Below, piece by piece: positions 15,075 through 24,105 of a stretch of DNA of 44,550 nucleotides (the first letter of the stretch is position 1; each line of letters starts with the position of its first letter). The DNA lies in NCBI GenBank assembly GCA_002011235.1, contig MTMO01000011.1, positions 1 through 44,550 on the forward strand, read 5' to 3'. The position numbers and the translations under genes were made by a program. This DNA comes from Archaeoglobus sp. JdFR-27. GTDB taxonomy: Archaea > Halobacteriota > Archaeoglobi > Archaeoglobales > Archaeoglobaceae. The notes beneath the pieces were generated by a model, which was not told where the DNA came from, ran no database searches, and saw only the letters and a list, made by a program, of their open reading frames with translations.

Positions 15075-16508
15075 CTATTGCTCACTCCATCTACGAATAT
15101 CTCCCATCATTCTGGTATATCCCTTCAGTGGCTCCCCTATCTTTAGCCCCTTGCCACTCTCCATGTCGAGAATTCTAGTTGTTCTCTCGTGATTGCCAAA
15201 CCTATTTTTAATAACTGCAATCGTCTTAAGAAACTCTCCACCTACTTCCATATGCCTTCCAAGGATCAGATAGTCAGCAAATCTGCTCATTCCAGCTCCA
15301 GTGAAGTGAAATTCATCGACCGCCTGGGTGATCTCGTAAATCCCCACAAAAGTTATACCAAGCCCTTCGAGCTGCTTTTTGAGTAGGGAAAGCATTGACA
15401 GAAATTCAGCCGTTGAAATTGCCATCTCATCCACTGCGTTGAGGGGATCTATGGCTACGATTTCGATTTCCGGTTTAAGCTTGATATCCTCAATAACCAT
15501 GTTGTAGAATTCCCCCAAGCTTACATCTTCTACTTCCCTCACAACTAACTTTTTTGGCTTGTAGCCGAACACTTCTCTGTATTTCCTAAGGATCGCTTCC
15601 CCAGATTCATCGAAGGTGTACAGAACTCCAGTATTTCCTTTCTCATCGTTCTCCTTCAAAATCTGTAAGCATAAACTCGTTTTACCAACCCCTGTTTTCC
15701 CGGCGATATACACCTTTGATCCTTTCAGTATTCCCCCAAGCATCTTATCTAGCTCAGCATTTCCCGTAGAAATCAGCCTCTTCTCGTACTTTTTTGGTGT
15801 GAAAACAAGAATTATCGGGTAGACGATGATACCTTTAGAAGTTATAGTAAAATAGTGTTCACCAAGATGGACATCGCCCCCTCTGTATTTGAGAACTTCT
15901 ATACTCCTGAGTGCTTTTCCGTCATTCCTCTTTTTCCGCTTAAGAATGAATTCTCCGCTCGATAAGTAGCTTATTATGTCCTTCCCGACCGGATCTGTCA
16001 TCTCAGCGGAAACTACTGTTGTAGCTCCTATGGAGTTAAGAAAGTTGATTATGGAAGAGAACATCCTTCTGTAAAGAGCTTCGCTCTTTATTGCATCCTT
16101 CAAAACTCCGATTCCATCTATGAAGACTCTTTCAACGTTCTCCAGTTCTTTAAGCTTTGTTATCGATTTCACAAGCTCTGCTATCTCCGACTGGCTTTCG
16201 TAGAACAGAGGTTCCCATTCAAGAATGTCCATCTCCTTAACCTTGTCCACAAAGTGAATTCTGTTGATATCCCAGCCGAAGCTATCAGCCTGAAGCTTCA
16301 CCTCATCAAATACCTCATCAAAGGAAATATAAACCGATTTGCCTCCTGCAAGCAAGAACTGCAAGCCGAAAATTGTCTTTCCGGTTCCTGGTTCGCCCTT
16401 TATCAGGTAACTCCACCCCTTCTCAAGACCACCCTTGAGAACTTCATCGAAACCGGGAATACCTGTAGATACTTTCGTTTCTTTAGCATATTTAGCATAC
16501 ATGTCCAT
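15075..16508 (-). CDS. KaiC-like double RecA-domain ATPase
   Basis: A 477-residue protein with two KaiC/RecA-type ATPase domains. Domain 1: STGIPGFDEVLKGGLEKG, Walker A GEPGTGKT at 38-45, Walker B-like VERVFIDGIG. Domain 2: STGNAELDKMLGGILKGS, Walker A GKTGVGKT at 270-277, Walker B-like IEIVAIDPLNAVDE. The position of the KaiC catalytic Glu pair reads FDE in both domains. Archaeal KaiC-like proteins are often signalling ATPases near chemotaxis, archaellum or pilus genes. This one lies at the downstream end of a minus-strand run that contains a type IV pilus machine. Several TATA-like boxes and a direct repeat of ATGATGAAAATATAAA lie upstream (about 16565-16605). Confidence 0.88.
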   Translation of the reverse strand: MDMYAKYAKETKVSTGIPGFDEVLKGGLEKGWSYLIKGEPGTGKTIFGLQFLLAGGKSVYISFDEVFDEVKLQADSFGWDINRIHFVDKVKEMDILEWEPLFYESQSEIAELVKSITKLKELENVERVFIDGIGVLKDAIKSEALYRRMFSSIINFLNSIGATTVVSAEMTDPVGKDIISYLSSGEFILKRKKRNDGKALRSIEVLKYRGGDVHLGEHYFTITSKGIIVYPIILVFTPKKYEKRLISTGNAELDKMLGGILKGSKVYIAGKTGVGKTSLCLQILKENDEKGNTGVLYTFDESGEAILRKYREVFGYKPKKLVVREVEDVSLGEFYNMVIEDIKLKPEIEIVAIDPLNAVDEMAISTAEFLSMLSLLKKQLEGLGITFVGIYEITQAVDEFHFTGAGMSRFADYLILGRHMEVGGEFLKTIAVIKNRFGNHERTTRILDMESGKGLKIGEPLKGYTRMMGDIRRWSEQ

Positions 16509-16588
16509 GCAAATTCAGAGTCACGTAAGTCTATTAACTCTTGCTGTTCTTCTCATTTTTATATCTTTATATTTTCATCATTATATGT

Positions 16589-16755
16589 TTATATTTTCAT
16601 CATCATATTACTCAAGCTCAACAATTCCTCGTTCGTATCTAAGCTGTACATACTTTCGAAACTCATCTCAGGAATGAGCACGATCTCGGATTCGAATCTT
16701 TCGAGCTTGGATACAACATCAAAGAGAGTTGAGAAAATGAGTTTCTACCAGCCAC
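16589..16755 (-). pseudogene. Possible small gene broken by a one-base deletion
   Basis: A GTG at 16755 follows GAGGG at a workable distance. Four codons later (MAGR) the frame would need one extra A in the run at about 16742-16744 to continue into a coding-like stretch of about 50 residues (KLIFSTLFDVVSKLERFESE, then IVLIPEMSFESMYSLDTNEE) ending at TAA 16589-16591. As written, the stretch is preceded in frame by a TAG and has no usable start. It sits between a DUF1614 gene and a KaiC-like gene, on the same strand. Either it is a recently broken small gene, a sequencing error, or chance. The protein is not recognised. Confidence 0.35.
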
Positions 16756-16770
16756 TCTTTTAACCCTCTT

Positions 16771-17502
16771 TTACCCTTTCCGAAAAATATCAATGAAGCT
16801 ACCAATAATATCATCCACCTGGCTTCTGATTAGTACATCGGCAAGTATCGATACAAAACCAGCTAGAAAAATTGCATCTATGACTCCACCACCCCCGATA
16901 GATATGAAAACCTGATTGGCCCAGGGGTAACATACTGCCTTATATATGTTGAGAACATCTGCACCAATTAAGACTCCAACCGTCGCACCTACATAGGATA
17001 AAAGAGCCGGATTGACTGCAGGATTCATGAATCTGAACATGAAAGATACTCCCGCAGAGAGAAGTGGTGGTATTGCGAAAAAATAAATCACTATCCCTAC
17101 TCCTGGCTGAAAAGAGGTATAAAGATACGTGATAAAGGAGATTATTCCAATCAGAACAACGGATTCCCTAATCGGAACTCTTTTTTGCAAGAGTATCTTA
17201 GATGATACAATAACTGGAACAAAAAAGCCTATTATATTTATCCCCACGATTGAATTACCTACTTGAAATAAGGGAACGTCAAAGAGTCTTGGCGCAGTTA
17301 CAAGACCCAAAATGCCGTACTGCTTTGTGGTTATCCAATATGGTATCGTCGAGATGTAGAGGAATAATGGAAGAAGTAAAAGCAGAATAACTTCAAAAAG
17401 TGTAAAACCAGCAGAATGGCGTAGGTATAGGATGAGGAGTTCGATTGCTATTAGAATAAAGAATACGGTTAGCAATAAAATTAGGTAGGGTTCTAACGAC
17501 AT
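16771..17502 (-). CDS. DUF1614 family membrane protein
   Basis: A 243-residue integral membrane protein with about seven to eight hydrophobic segments. The C-terminal ISIGGGGVIDAIFLAGFVSI resembles the conserved glycine-rich motif of DUF1614, and the buried GIxIIGFFVP and VNPALLSYVGATVGVLIGAD segments are also typical. Function unknown. I chose the ATG at 17502 because GGGTGA lies 5 nt upstream; the frame is open 12 residues further (to 17538). It is 94 nt downstream of the kelch/pilin-like gene on the same strand, so it may be part of the pilus operon. Confidence 0.75.
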   Translation of the reverse strand: MSLEPYLILLLTVFFILIAIELLILYLRHSAGFTLFEVILLLLLPLFLYISTIPYWITTKQYGILGLVTAPRLFDVPLFQVGNSIVGINIIGFFVPVIVSSKILLQKRVPIRESVVLIGIISFITYLYTSFQPGVGIVIYFFAIPPLLSAGVSFMFRFMNPAVNPALLSYVGATVGVLIGADVLNIYKAVCYPWANQVFISIGGGGVIDAIFLAGFVSILADVLIRSQVDDIIGSFIDIFRKG

Positions 17503-17596
17503 ACAATTCACCCAGCACCCTACAGCACTTTGCGTCAAATTACTATTTCTCGTGTATGCTAATTTCCTTCACGACTTCATTTCCGACAGTGAACTC

Positions 17597-19990
17597 TTAT
17601 TCCCCAACGTAGATGAGAGAGCTACCCTCATGCACATTATTTGGTGTGTCTGCTAGCGATGTCCAGGAGTTGGATGAGATGTCGTATCTCCAGAAGTCCT
17701 TAGCATGATCTCCTCTTAATGCGTAGATGTAGTTTCCGCCATCGTATGCAAGGCTACCCTCATCCACTTTTTCTGGAGTGTCTGCTAGCGATGTCCAGGA
17801 GTTGGATGAGATGTTGTATCTCCAGAAGTCCTTAGCATGATCTCCTCTTAATGCGTAGATATAACCATTAGCATAGATTAGCGAGCCCTCATCCACTTTT
17901 TCTGGAGTGTCTGCTAGCGATGTCCAGGAGTTGGATGAGATGTTGTATCTCCAGAAGTCTTTGGAGTTGTCTCCTCTTAATGCGTAGATATAGTTTCCGC
18001 CATCGTAAGCCAGAAGTTCCTCGCCCTTATCCACTTTTTCTGGAGTGTCTGCTAGCGATGTCCAGGAGTTGGATGAGATGTTGTATCTCCAGAAGTCTTT
18101 GGAGTTGTCTCCTCTTAATGCATAGATATAGCCATTAGCATACACGAGAGAGCCTCCATCTCCCACTTTCTTTGGTGTGTCTGCTAGCGATGTCCAGGAG
18201 TTGGATGAGATGTTGTATCTCCAGAAGTCTTTGGAGTTGTCTCCTCTTAATGCATAGATATAGCCATTAGCATAGACTAGGGATCCCCCAGCTTCAACCT
18301 TTTTTGGTGTGTCTGCTAGCGATGTCCAGGAGTTGGATGAGATGTTGTATCTCCAGAAGTCTTTGGAGTTGTCTCCTCTTAATGCATAAAGCGATGCTCC
18401 GAGAGTCGGGGCAGGAGTAACACACTCACCCTCCCATTGAGTGTCGGACTTTCGGATGAAGATTTTTGTTATATACTGTTGCATACTATTTCCAGTATTA
18501 ACAACCCAGAATGTAACCACAGCTCCATCATGAACCTCGTATTCAGGATGACTAACATCCCATCTCACAATATTTATGTTTGGAAGACTCCAGTTATCTG
18601 CAGTCATGCTATCAGGATACGACCAGTCAGGCTGGACATCATATTCCAACGGATCTTCTGCAAGATCGCTCAGATCTGCATGGATATCATAAGGAGCGGT
18701 CACATTTTTCACTAACGCAGTTATTGAACTTGCAGTCTTGTTGATACCCTGGATACAGATGTTTGTGATTGATGGCCAGTTTGGCTGTGAGGAATCTATG
18801 TTCGTGTAACCCGGCGGAATCGATGATATCGGCGGTAAGATCGATGTGCTGAATTTTATCATCCCAGCGGTTATGTCCCCGCTTGTCTCACCACTCGGAA
18901 ACGCGATCGATCTTATAGCACTACTGTTTATCACTATCCTATTGCCTTTAACGTAAACTTTCGTATGTGTAGTGTTCGAACCATTCAGCAGGCTTTGCCA
19001 GACCTCTGGATAGTTGGTTTCGAGTGTGATGTTGACATACTTTATATGAGAGCGTACCTCCTCATCAGAGTAGGGATAGATGCTAAGAGACTCGACATCC
19101 ATAGACGATCTGGAGGATGATGTAGCGGATACGAGAAGTATGTAGATGTTATCACCGATTATTAGGGATTGCGTATCTTTAGTTATCGCTATATTTGATG
19201 CTGCTGCTTTTAACATAATTTTTTTAATTGGGTTTAACGTATCCAATCCCGATCTAAAGTTAACAAGATCGAAGGGCAGATTTTGCTCATTTTTGATTGA
19301 ATTAACATTTTTGATTGAATTAACATTTTCACATTTTTTGTTGTTTAAACCATTTTCCAAATTTTTGCCTAAAAATTCTTTTTGAGGTAAGTAGTAACTC
19401 CCTACAGTAACAAACAAGTCATCCACATTTTCTTCTCTAAAAGCAGCCAAATATACATCATAGGAAGTAGGGATTGGTGTTGGAGTGAGTGTAGGGGTTG
19501 GTTGAGTGGATGACCCCCAGTCCGTTATTATTATCCCATGCTCGTAAACGTATTTCGGGCTGTTAATTGAGCCGTAAAGTTCATAAGTTATCCTGCTGGA
19601 TGTGAGGTGCCTCGTGTAGGTGGGCATCGATGATGTGTCTAAGGTGTAGTTGATGGTGATGTTAACATCGTCAAAAGATATCGATCCAGATACACCTTCA
19701 CCCAGATTTGAGAATAATACCCTGTCCGGATATCTAACTCCCAGATGGATATCTACAGAGACGGGCACTTTTTTTGAGGCTGCCGTACTGATGCTGACCT
19801 TGAGCTTTTCCATATCATTGTAAACAACATCTAAATGATTTATCTCAGCCTCTTTATTCCACATAGGGACAACATAAGACTGAACAATTGTATAGGCCAT
19901 TGTTAGTATCATGAATATCATTATAAATCCAATTACAGGTGTTATGCCCCTTTCACTGGGTGTTATACACCTTTCACTCCTTTTATTCAT
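17597..19990 (-). CDS. Pilin-like secreted protein with a C-terminal six-repeat kelch-type propeller
   Basis: A 797-residue protein. After a short basic leader, RGITPVIGFIMIFMILTMAY is the class III (type IV pilin-like) hydrophobic segment used for assembly or membrane anchoring. A beta-rich region follows, with a TP-rich linker near residues 150-165. Residues about 530-797 are six near-identical 43-46 residue repeats (YALRGD, FWRYNISSNSWTSLADTP), a kelch-like blade pattern in which IYALRGD stands where kelch has the GG strand. It lies 55 nt downstream of the pilus membrane protein genes, so it is a candidate minor pilin or tip adhesin. The ATG at 19990 is preferred over GTG 20014, since GAGGT lies about 7 nt upstream. 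Many N-glycosylation sequons. Confidence 0.82.
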   Translation of the reverse strand: MNKRSERCITPSERGITPVIGFIMIFMILTMAYTIVQSYVVPMWNKEAEINHLDVVYNDMEKLKVSISTAASKKVPVSVDIHLGVRYPDRVLFSNLGEGVSGSISFDDVNITINYTLDTSSMPTYTRHLTSSRITYELYGSINSPKYVYEHGIIITDWGSSTQPTPTLTPTPIPTSYDVYLAAFREENVDDLFVTVGSYYLPQKEFLGKNLENGLNNKKCENVNSIKNVNSIKNEQNLPFDLVNFRSGLDTLNPIKKIMLKAAASNIAITKDTQSLIIGDNIYILLVSATSSSRSSMDVESLSIYPYSDEEVRSHIKYVNITLETNYPEVWQSLLNGSNTTHTKVYVKGNRIVINSSAIRSIAFPSGETSGDITAGMIKFSTSILPPISSIPPGYTNIDSSQPNWPSITNICIQGINKTASSITALVKNVTAPYDIHADLSDLAEDPLEYDVQPDWSYPDSMTADNWSLPNINIVRWDVSHPEYEVHDGAVVTFWVVNTGNSMQQYITKIFIRKSDTQWEGECVTPAPTLGASLYALRGDNSKDFWRYNISSNSWTSLADTPKKVEAGGSLVYANGYIYALRGDNSKDFWRYNISSNSWTSLADTPKKVGDGGSLVYANGYIYALRGDNSKDFWRYNISSNSWTSLADTPEKVDKGEELLAYDGGNYIYALRGDNSKDFWRYNISSNSWTSLADTPEKVDEGSLIYANGYIYALRGDHAKDFWRYNISSNSWTSLADTPEKVDEGSLAYDGGNYIYALRGDHAKDFWRYDISSNSWTSLADTPNNVHEGSSLIYVGE
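17630..18388 (-). repeat. Six tandem coding repeats of about 132 bp (kelch blades)
   Basis: The shared element TGCTAGCGATGTCCAGGAG starts at 17651, 17783, 17912, 18050, 18182 and 18314 on the plus strand, giving periods of 132, 129, 138, 132 and 132 bp, all multiples of 3. The cores are almost identical at DNA level, including silent positions, while the inter-blade loops vary in length and sequence. That pattern points to recent amplification or gene conversion. Confidence 0.93.
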
Positions 19991-20045
19991 AGTATCAACC
20001 TCATTCTCACGCACACTTCATGAACAAACATCATAATATAAACCA

Positions 20046-20960
20046 CTAATGTATAAATACCATATACACCAATGTTGCTACTCCAACAAATACGAGTGCA
20101 TGCTTAAATCCTGCAACCAAATAACCCTCTCCAACCTTGCCTGCTACCAGACCGTTAAAAATTCCTTGCATCACCAGCACATGGTAGAAAACCATCTTGT
20201 AGGTTTCCACCATCTCCTTGGTCACACTCACTCCAACCACACCTGGAATTCCCTCAGATTTAGCTGCAGTTTCTTCAAGCAAGGGAATGTACTCTGAAAC
20301 GAGTATCATAATAACTCCAACAAAAACGAAGAATGAAATGTAACAAATCATGACGTAGGGAAAAGCTTCAGAAGTTCTTTTCTTTTCTAGATCTTTTGTC
20401 TCTCTAGCATTCTCAGCAACCACTTCCAGTATGTTACTCACCTCTCCTCCAGCCCTCGAGGCCTCTACAATTATCGAAACTGTCCTTTTTATAAGGGGTG
20501 TTGGATATTTGTCTGCAAATCTCTTCATGGCATCCTCAAAGGATAGTCCCCACGACATCATCCTTTCTATCCATCTCACTCCCTCTGTAAGCTCACCGTA
20601 ATCTCCCTTTGCCGCGATCTCTACAGCAGCATTTATGCTCATTCCCGCTTTTCTTGATAGGGCTAGATCTGTTAACAAATCAGGTAAATGAGCTTCTACC
20701 TTTTTTATTTTCTTTTTTTCATAATAATCAAAAAGCCCAGGAGGTGCGGAAGCTATAACAAAGGATAGAAGAGCCACATTGTATATCTCTATGTTAAGAT
20801 AAACAACCGCCACATAGGCAAAGCCAAAGGCAAATAGTCCTGAAAACAGGAGTAAAAAGATTGGCCTCTCCCTGATTACCTCGAGTGGATTTCTAAGAAA
20901 CTTTACCACCAAAGGTTTTTTCCTGTACTTCTCTATAGCTATCAGCAACTCATCGCTCAT
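20046..20960 (-). CDS. Type IV pilus/T2SS membrane protein, TadC-like (T2SSF domain)
   Basis: A 304-residue T2SSF-domain protein. The cytoplasmic part contains EAHLPDLLTDLALSRKAGMS and WGLSFEDAMKRFADKYPTP, typical of TadC/GspF-like assembly platforms. Hydrophobic segments flank it: two near residues 32-75 and two to three in the C-terminal third. It overlaps the upstream partner gene by 4 nt (ATGA), so the two are translationally coupled. In archaea such paired proteins form the inner-membrane platform that the pilus ATPase drives. It is shorter than single-chain archaellum FlaJ, consistent with a split platform. Confidence 0.87.
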   Translation of the reverse strand: MSDELLIAIEKYRKKPLVVKFLRNPLEVIRERPIFLLLFSGLFAFGFAYVAVVYLNIEIYNVALLSFVIASAPPGLFDYYEKKKIKKVEAHLPDLLTDLALSRKAGMSINAAVEIAAKGDYGELTEGVRWIERMMSWGLSFEDAMKRFADKYPTPLIKRTVSIIVEASRAGGEVSNILEVVAENARETKDLEKKRTSEAFPYVMICYISFFVFVGVIMILVSEYIPLLEETAAKSEGIPGVVGVSVTKEMVETYKMVFYHVLVMQGIFNGLVAGKVGEGYLVAGFKHALVFVGVATLVYMVFIH

Positions 20961-21979
20961 TTCGACCCCTCCGGTGTAATTGCATCTACCAGAACTATGA
21001 AAAGAATTGAACCAAGAGGTATAACACCATAAACAACGAAAAAGAGGACTGTCGGACTTGCTCCTTTAAGCATCAACATGGCTGTATAAAGCACGATTAT
21101 AAAGAGGGGTGCTGCAACCAGACCGACAATATAGACCTCGGTGATCATACCCAGAGTTGTCAAAAAGTCCTCAAATTTCTTTCTGTTCTGCTGTAAATAG
21201 TCTCTAGTTTTGTTAACGAAGTAATCACCCATTTCTCCTCCTGAAAGGGTTGTCGTAACTGCCCCTTGGATAAAAGCTCTTAAACTATCAGAGGGGGTTG
21301 TTACCGTTAGGTTTCTCAAAGCGCTAAGGAAGTCATAACCAAGCAACTCGACATCTCTGACGATCTTTCTAGCCTCGAAGCTGACCTCCCCATACATGTC
21401 CTCAGCCATGGAGAGTCTCTTAAAAATCTCGTACGGAATAACACCCACAGCAGCCATTGAGGAGATGTAACCGATTGCATGGGGTAAGATGCCATCTATT
21501 TTTCTTCTCCTCTCCCAAGCCCTTAGTTTGGGGAGTTTGAGGAATATATTGTAGGTTAAAAATGGTGTAAGTACGGCTATCAAAACGATTATCAAGATTT
21601 CCCAGCGTGTCAGGGAGAAGTTCATCGTAACCGTGTTGTATGCAGCGAAAGAGTAATTCTTGATAACTTCCGCATATCCAAGGATGTTTTTCCAAAGGGT
21701 GTTAACATCGACGTTGCGTAAGTTGACTTTTCTCAGATCAGATAAACGCCCAAGAAATCCGATCCAGTCTATTTTAATGATGAGGATTATCTTAACCAAA
21801 AGAAACGCAAGAACTGAGATGATCGGGACAATGATGGATGAGAAAAGTGCCAAAGAAAGCCACTTCTCAAGTGGAATGTACATGTTGGCCCTTATTAAAT
21901 CATTTCTCAGGGACTCGTATTTGTGTCTTTTCTTCGCATAGTATTTTCCAAAGAGCCTAAATGCTCTCTCCGATACCAT
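20957..21979 (-). CDS. Type IV pilus/T2SS membrane protein, TadB-like (T2SSF domain)
   Basis: A 340-residue partner of the downstream T2SSF protein. An N-terminal amphipathic region and a hydrophobic pair (to about residue 70) precede two more membrane segments. The T2SSF cytoplasmic core has LPHAIGYISSMAAVGVIPYE, SFEARKIVRDVELLGYDFL and SGGEMGDYFVNKTRDYL. The C-terminus holds two to three membrane segments. The frame is open to 21994, but I prefer the ATG at 21979, with GGTGG close upstream. It overlaps the ATPase gene by about 23 nt, so ATPase and platform genes form one tight operon. Role: membrane platform for pilin polymerisation. Confidence 0.85.
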   Translation of the reverse strand: MVSERAFRLFGKYYAKKRHKYESLRNDLIRANMYIPLEKWLSLALFSSIIVPIISVLAFLLVKIILIIKIDWIGFLGRLSDLRKVNLRNVDVNTLWKNILGYAEVIKNYSFAAYNTVTMNFSLTRWEILIIVLIAVLTPFLTYNIFLKLPKLRAWERRRKIDGILPHAIGYISSMAAVGVIPYEIFKRLSMAEDMYGEVSFEARKIVRDVELLGYDFLSALRNLTVTTPSDSLRAFIQGAVTTTLSGGEMGDYFVNKTRDYLQQNRKKFEDFLTTLGMITEVYIVGLVAAPLFIIVLYTAMLMLKGASPTVLFFVVYGVIPLGSILFIVLVDAITPEGSK

Positions 21980-23543
21980 TTTCCACCGTCCCATTCTCTA
22001 CCATTTTCATAACCTTCTCAGGGTCCCTTGCATACTCAAAAACAATTTTTGCCATATCCTTGAATTTATCCATCTTATTTTTCTTCATCCACTCGAGTAC
22101 TCTTATCCTTCTGTCGAACTCCTCTGATAGCTCAACCTCATTCATGTTCAGCCTGTCCATTATTTCAGTAAATACCTTTGATTCTCCGCTGAATTCAAAT
22201 TTGTCTGGCCTCCAAGTGAAAAGTTCATTCGTCTTTAGAGATTCGGTCTCAAAGTCGACATCCAGCACTTCTGTAATACGTATGCATCTCCTCGCCCTCT
22301 CTAAACCTACTTTTACTGACCTCAAAATACATATGATGTCGATGTTATCCAGCAGCAGTAACGGCACTTCAATCGGTGGTTTCGTTAACCTCCTAACAAC
22401 AGCATCAACCGAATCTGCATGGAGGGTTGAAAAAGTGACATGGCCAGTGGCCATAGCTTGGAAAAGTGTGTAGGCTTCTCTCCCCCTCACTTCACCCACT
22501 ATAATGTACTCGGGCCTCTGTCTTAAAGCAGCTCTCAGCAACTCGTACATATCTATCTGCTTTCCACCCTCCTCGGTCTCCTTTGTCATAGCTGGAATCC
22601 AGTTTTCATGCAGTAAATTGATTTCTCTCGTATCCTCTATGCTAACAATCTTACTTTCAGGAGGGATGAACATCGCAACTGCGTTGAGTGTAGAAGTTTT
22701 CCCGGTTGCGGTTCCACCGGCAATTATTATGTTGTTTCCATTCTCCACAGCCATCCACATGTAAGCCATCATCTCAACTGAGAATGTTCCATAGTTTATC
22801 AGATCAATTGGAGAAAAGGGTATCGGCCTAAACCTTCGGATAGTTATCGTTGAGCCTTTGGATGTCACCTCACTCCCCAAGCTTAGCTGCAGTCTGTCAC
22901 CGCTCGGGAGAGATGCGTCGAGAAGCGGTCTTGCTAAGGAGATGTGCTTGCCAGCCCTTTGTGCAAGTTTATATATCAAGGAATCAAGTTCTTCTTCATC
23001 GAATGAGACATTTGTAGGTATTGAACCGTATCTCCTGTGGTAAACGTATACCGGTATGTGAGGTCCATCAACCGAGATGTCCTCGATCATCGGGTCTTTT
23101 AAAAAAGCGTCGAGTTTATTATACCTGATAAAATCCCTATATACATAATAAAGTATCTTCTCCAGCTGGGACTCTTCCACCTCTATAGAGAAATCTCTCA
23201 AAATCTTGTGTATCTTCTCCTTCAGGAATCCCTCAGGATTTTCTACCTCTTCAATTCTAACATCTATTGTTTCATAAAGCCTCGTTTTCAGCTCTTTTAA
23301 CAGTTCGCTCTCACCCTCTGTCAATATCGGCTCCAAAACTTCATACCTGGATGGTGAATCCAGAATCCTCACACGAACAAAAGGCTCTTCAATAGAATAG
23401 CTTTCGATCACGTTTGCTTCGATGGTTTCAATGGCTTCAATGGTTTCTAGGGTTTCTACGACTTCGTTCTCAGACAATTCTTCATCCTTTTTTTCAACTT
23501 TTTTTTCCTTCTTTTTTCCCCTCCTAAAGAGTCCAAACATCAT
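21957..23543 (-). CDS. Type II/IV secretion system ATPase of an archaeal type IV pilus
   Basis: A 528-residue hexameric secretion ATPase (TadA/GspE2/FlaI family). A basic and acidic N-terminal tail leads into the N-terminal domain (FLKDPMIEDISVDGPHIPVY). The motor has Walker A GGTATGKTST at 276-285, the Asp box SIEDTREI, Walker B YIIVGEVRG and the His box TGHVTFSTLHA. The domain order and length are those of archaeal pilus ATPases. It powers insertion of pilin subunits via the two downstream T2SSF proteins. It is followed without a gap by the TadB-like gene and lies 76 nt downstream of the receiver-like gene. No prepilin peptidase is in the window. Confidence 0.92.
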   Translation of the reverse strand: MMFGLFRRGKKKEKKVEKKDEELSENEVVETLETIEAIETIEANVIESYSIEEPFVRVRILDSPSRYEVLEPILTEGESELLKELKTRLYETIDVRIEEVENPEGFLKEKIHKILRDFSIEVEESQLEKILYYVYRDFIRYNKLDAFLKDPMIEDISVDGPHIPVYVYHRRYGSIPTNVSFDEEELDSLIYKLAQRAGKHISLARPLLDASLPSGDRLQLSLGSEVTSKGSTITIRRFRPIPFSPIDLINYGTFSVEMMAYMWMAVENGNNIIIAGGTATGKTSTLNAVAMFIPPESKIVSIEDTREINLLHENWIPAMTKETEEGGKQIDMYELLRAALRQRPEYIIVGEVRGREAYTLFQAMATGHVTFSTLHADSVDAVVRRLTKPPIEVPLLLLDNIDIICILRSVKVGLERARRCIRITEVLDVDFETESLKTNELFTWRPDKFEFSGESKVFTEIMDRLNMNEVELSEEFDRRIRVLEWMKKNKMDKFKDMAKIVFEYARDPEKVMKMVENGTVENGIGESI

Positions 23544-23619
23544 TTTTCAGCCAACCAATACAATGTTAAAAACTTCAATTACCTAACTTACCCAACTTCT
23601 CAATTACCCATCTACTCAA

Positions 23620-23988
23620 CTACTCAGCTAAAACCTCTTGTAGTTTCGCCATTAACTCTGACCTTGATATCGGGAAGGCAATAAATTGCTTTGCCCCGGC
23701 CTTTATCGCCTTTACCACAGTATCTATGTCTTTCTTTTCCGAGAGCATTACTATCTTTGCATCCGGATCTTGTTCAATTATCGTTTTTATCGCCTCTATT
23801 CCATCTATATCCTCAAGTTCCATACCGACCAACATCAGGTCTGGTTTAAATTCCAGATAGTACTTCAACGCAGCGTAACCTGACTTAACATACTTCAGCA
23901 CTTCTACATTCTCCTCCTTCAGCAGCCTTCTCACCATGGCATACATAAACACGGAGTTTGTAGCTATGATCACCCTTATTTTTTCCAT
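23620..23988 (-). CDS. CheY-like receiver domain protein lacking the phosphorylation site
   Basis: A 122-residue single receiver domain by fold pattern (RVIIATNSVFMYAMVRRLLK, KPDLMLVGMELEDIDGIEA, DAKIVMLSEKK, AIKAGAKQFIAFPIS). The key residues of a working receiver are missing: the acidic pair after strand 1 reads TN, the phospho-Asp position after DLMLV is Gly55, and the conserved Lys before Pro106 is Phe105. Ser83 is kept. It is therefore a pseudo-receiver that probably signals by protein contact. It sits between a KaiC-like gene (117 nt upstream) and the pilus ATPase (76 nt downstream) on the same strand. TATA-like stretches at about 24003-24036 suggest its own promoter. Confidence 0.87.
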   Translation of the reverse strand: MEKIRVIIATNSVFMYAMVRRLLKEENVEVLKYVKSGYAALKYYLEFKPDLMLVGMELEDIDGIEAIKTIIEQDPDAKIVMLSEKKDIDTVVKAIKAGAKQFIAFPISRSELMAKLQEVLAE

Positions 23989-24105
23989 AGCAATCTATCA
24001 TAATTGGTTATATTTATATTTAACTTATATACCCTATCACCTTGATCTCTGAATTCCACTCTTTGCATACAACACCCACATCGGAGAACCCCATGCAATC
24101 TCAGA

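Noticed and set aside
16254-16763. Plus-strand 169-residue frame
   Set aside because: It lies mostly antisense to the KaiC-like gene; its free part is AT-rich promoter-like sequence, and the minus strand gives the more coding-like reading.
17920-18138. Plus-strand open frame inside the kelch repeats
   Set aside because: It is the antisense shadow of the repeated coding sequence; its own repeats only mirror those of the minus-strand gene.
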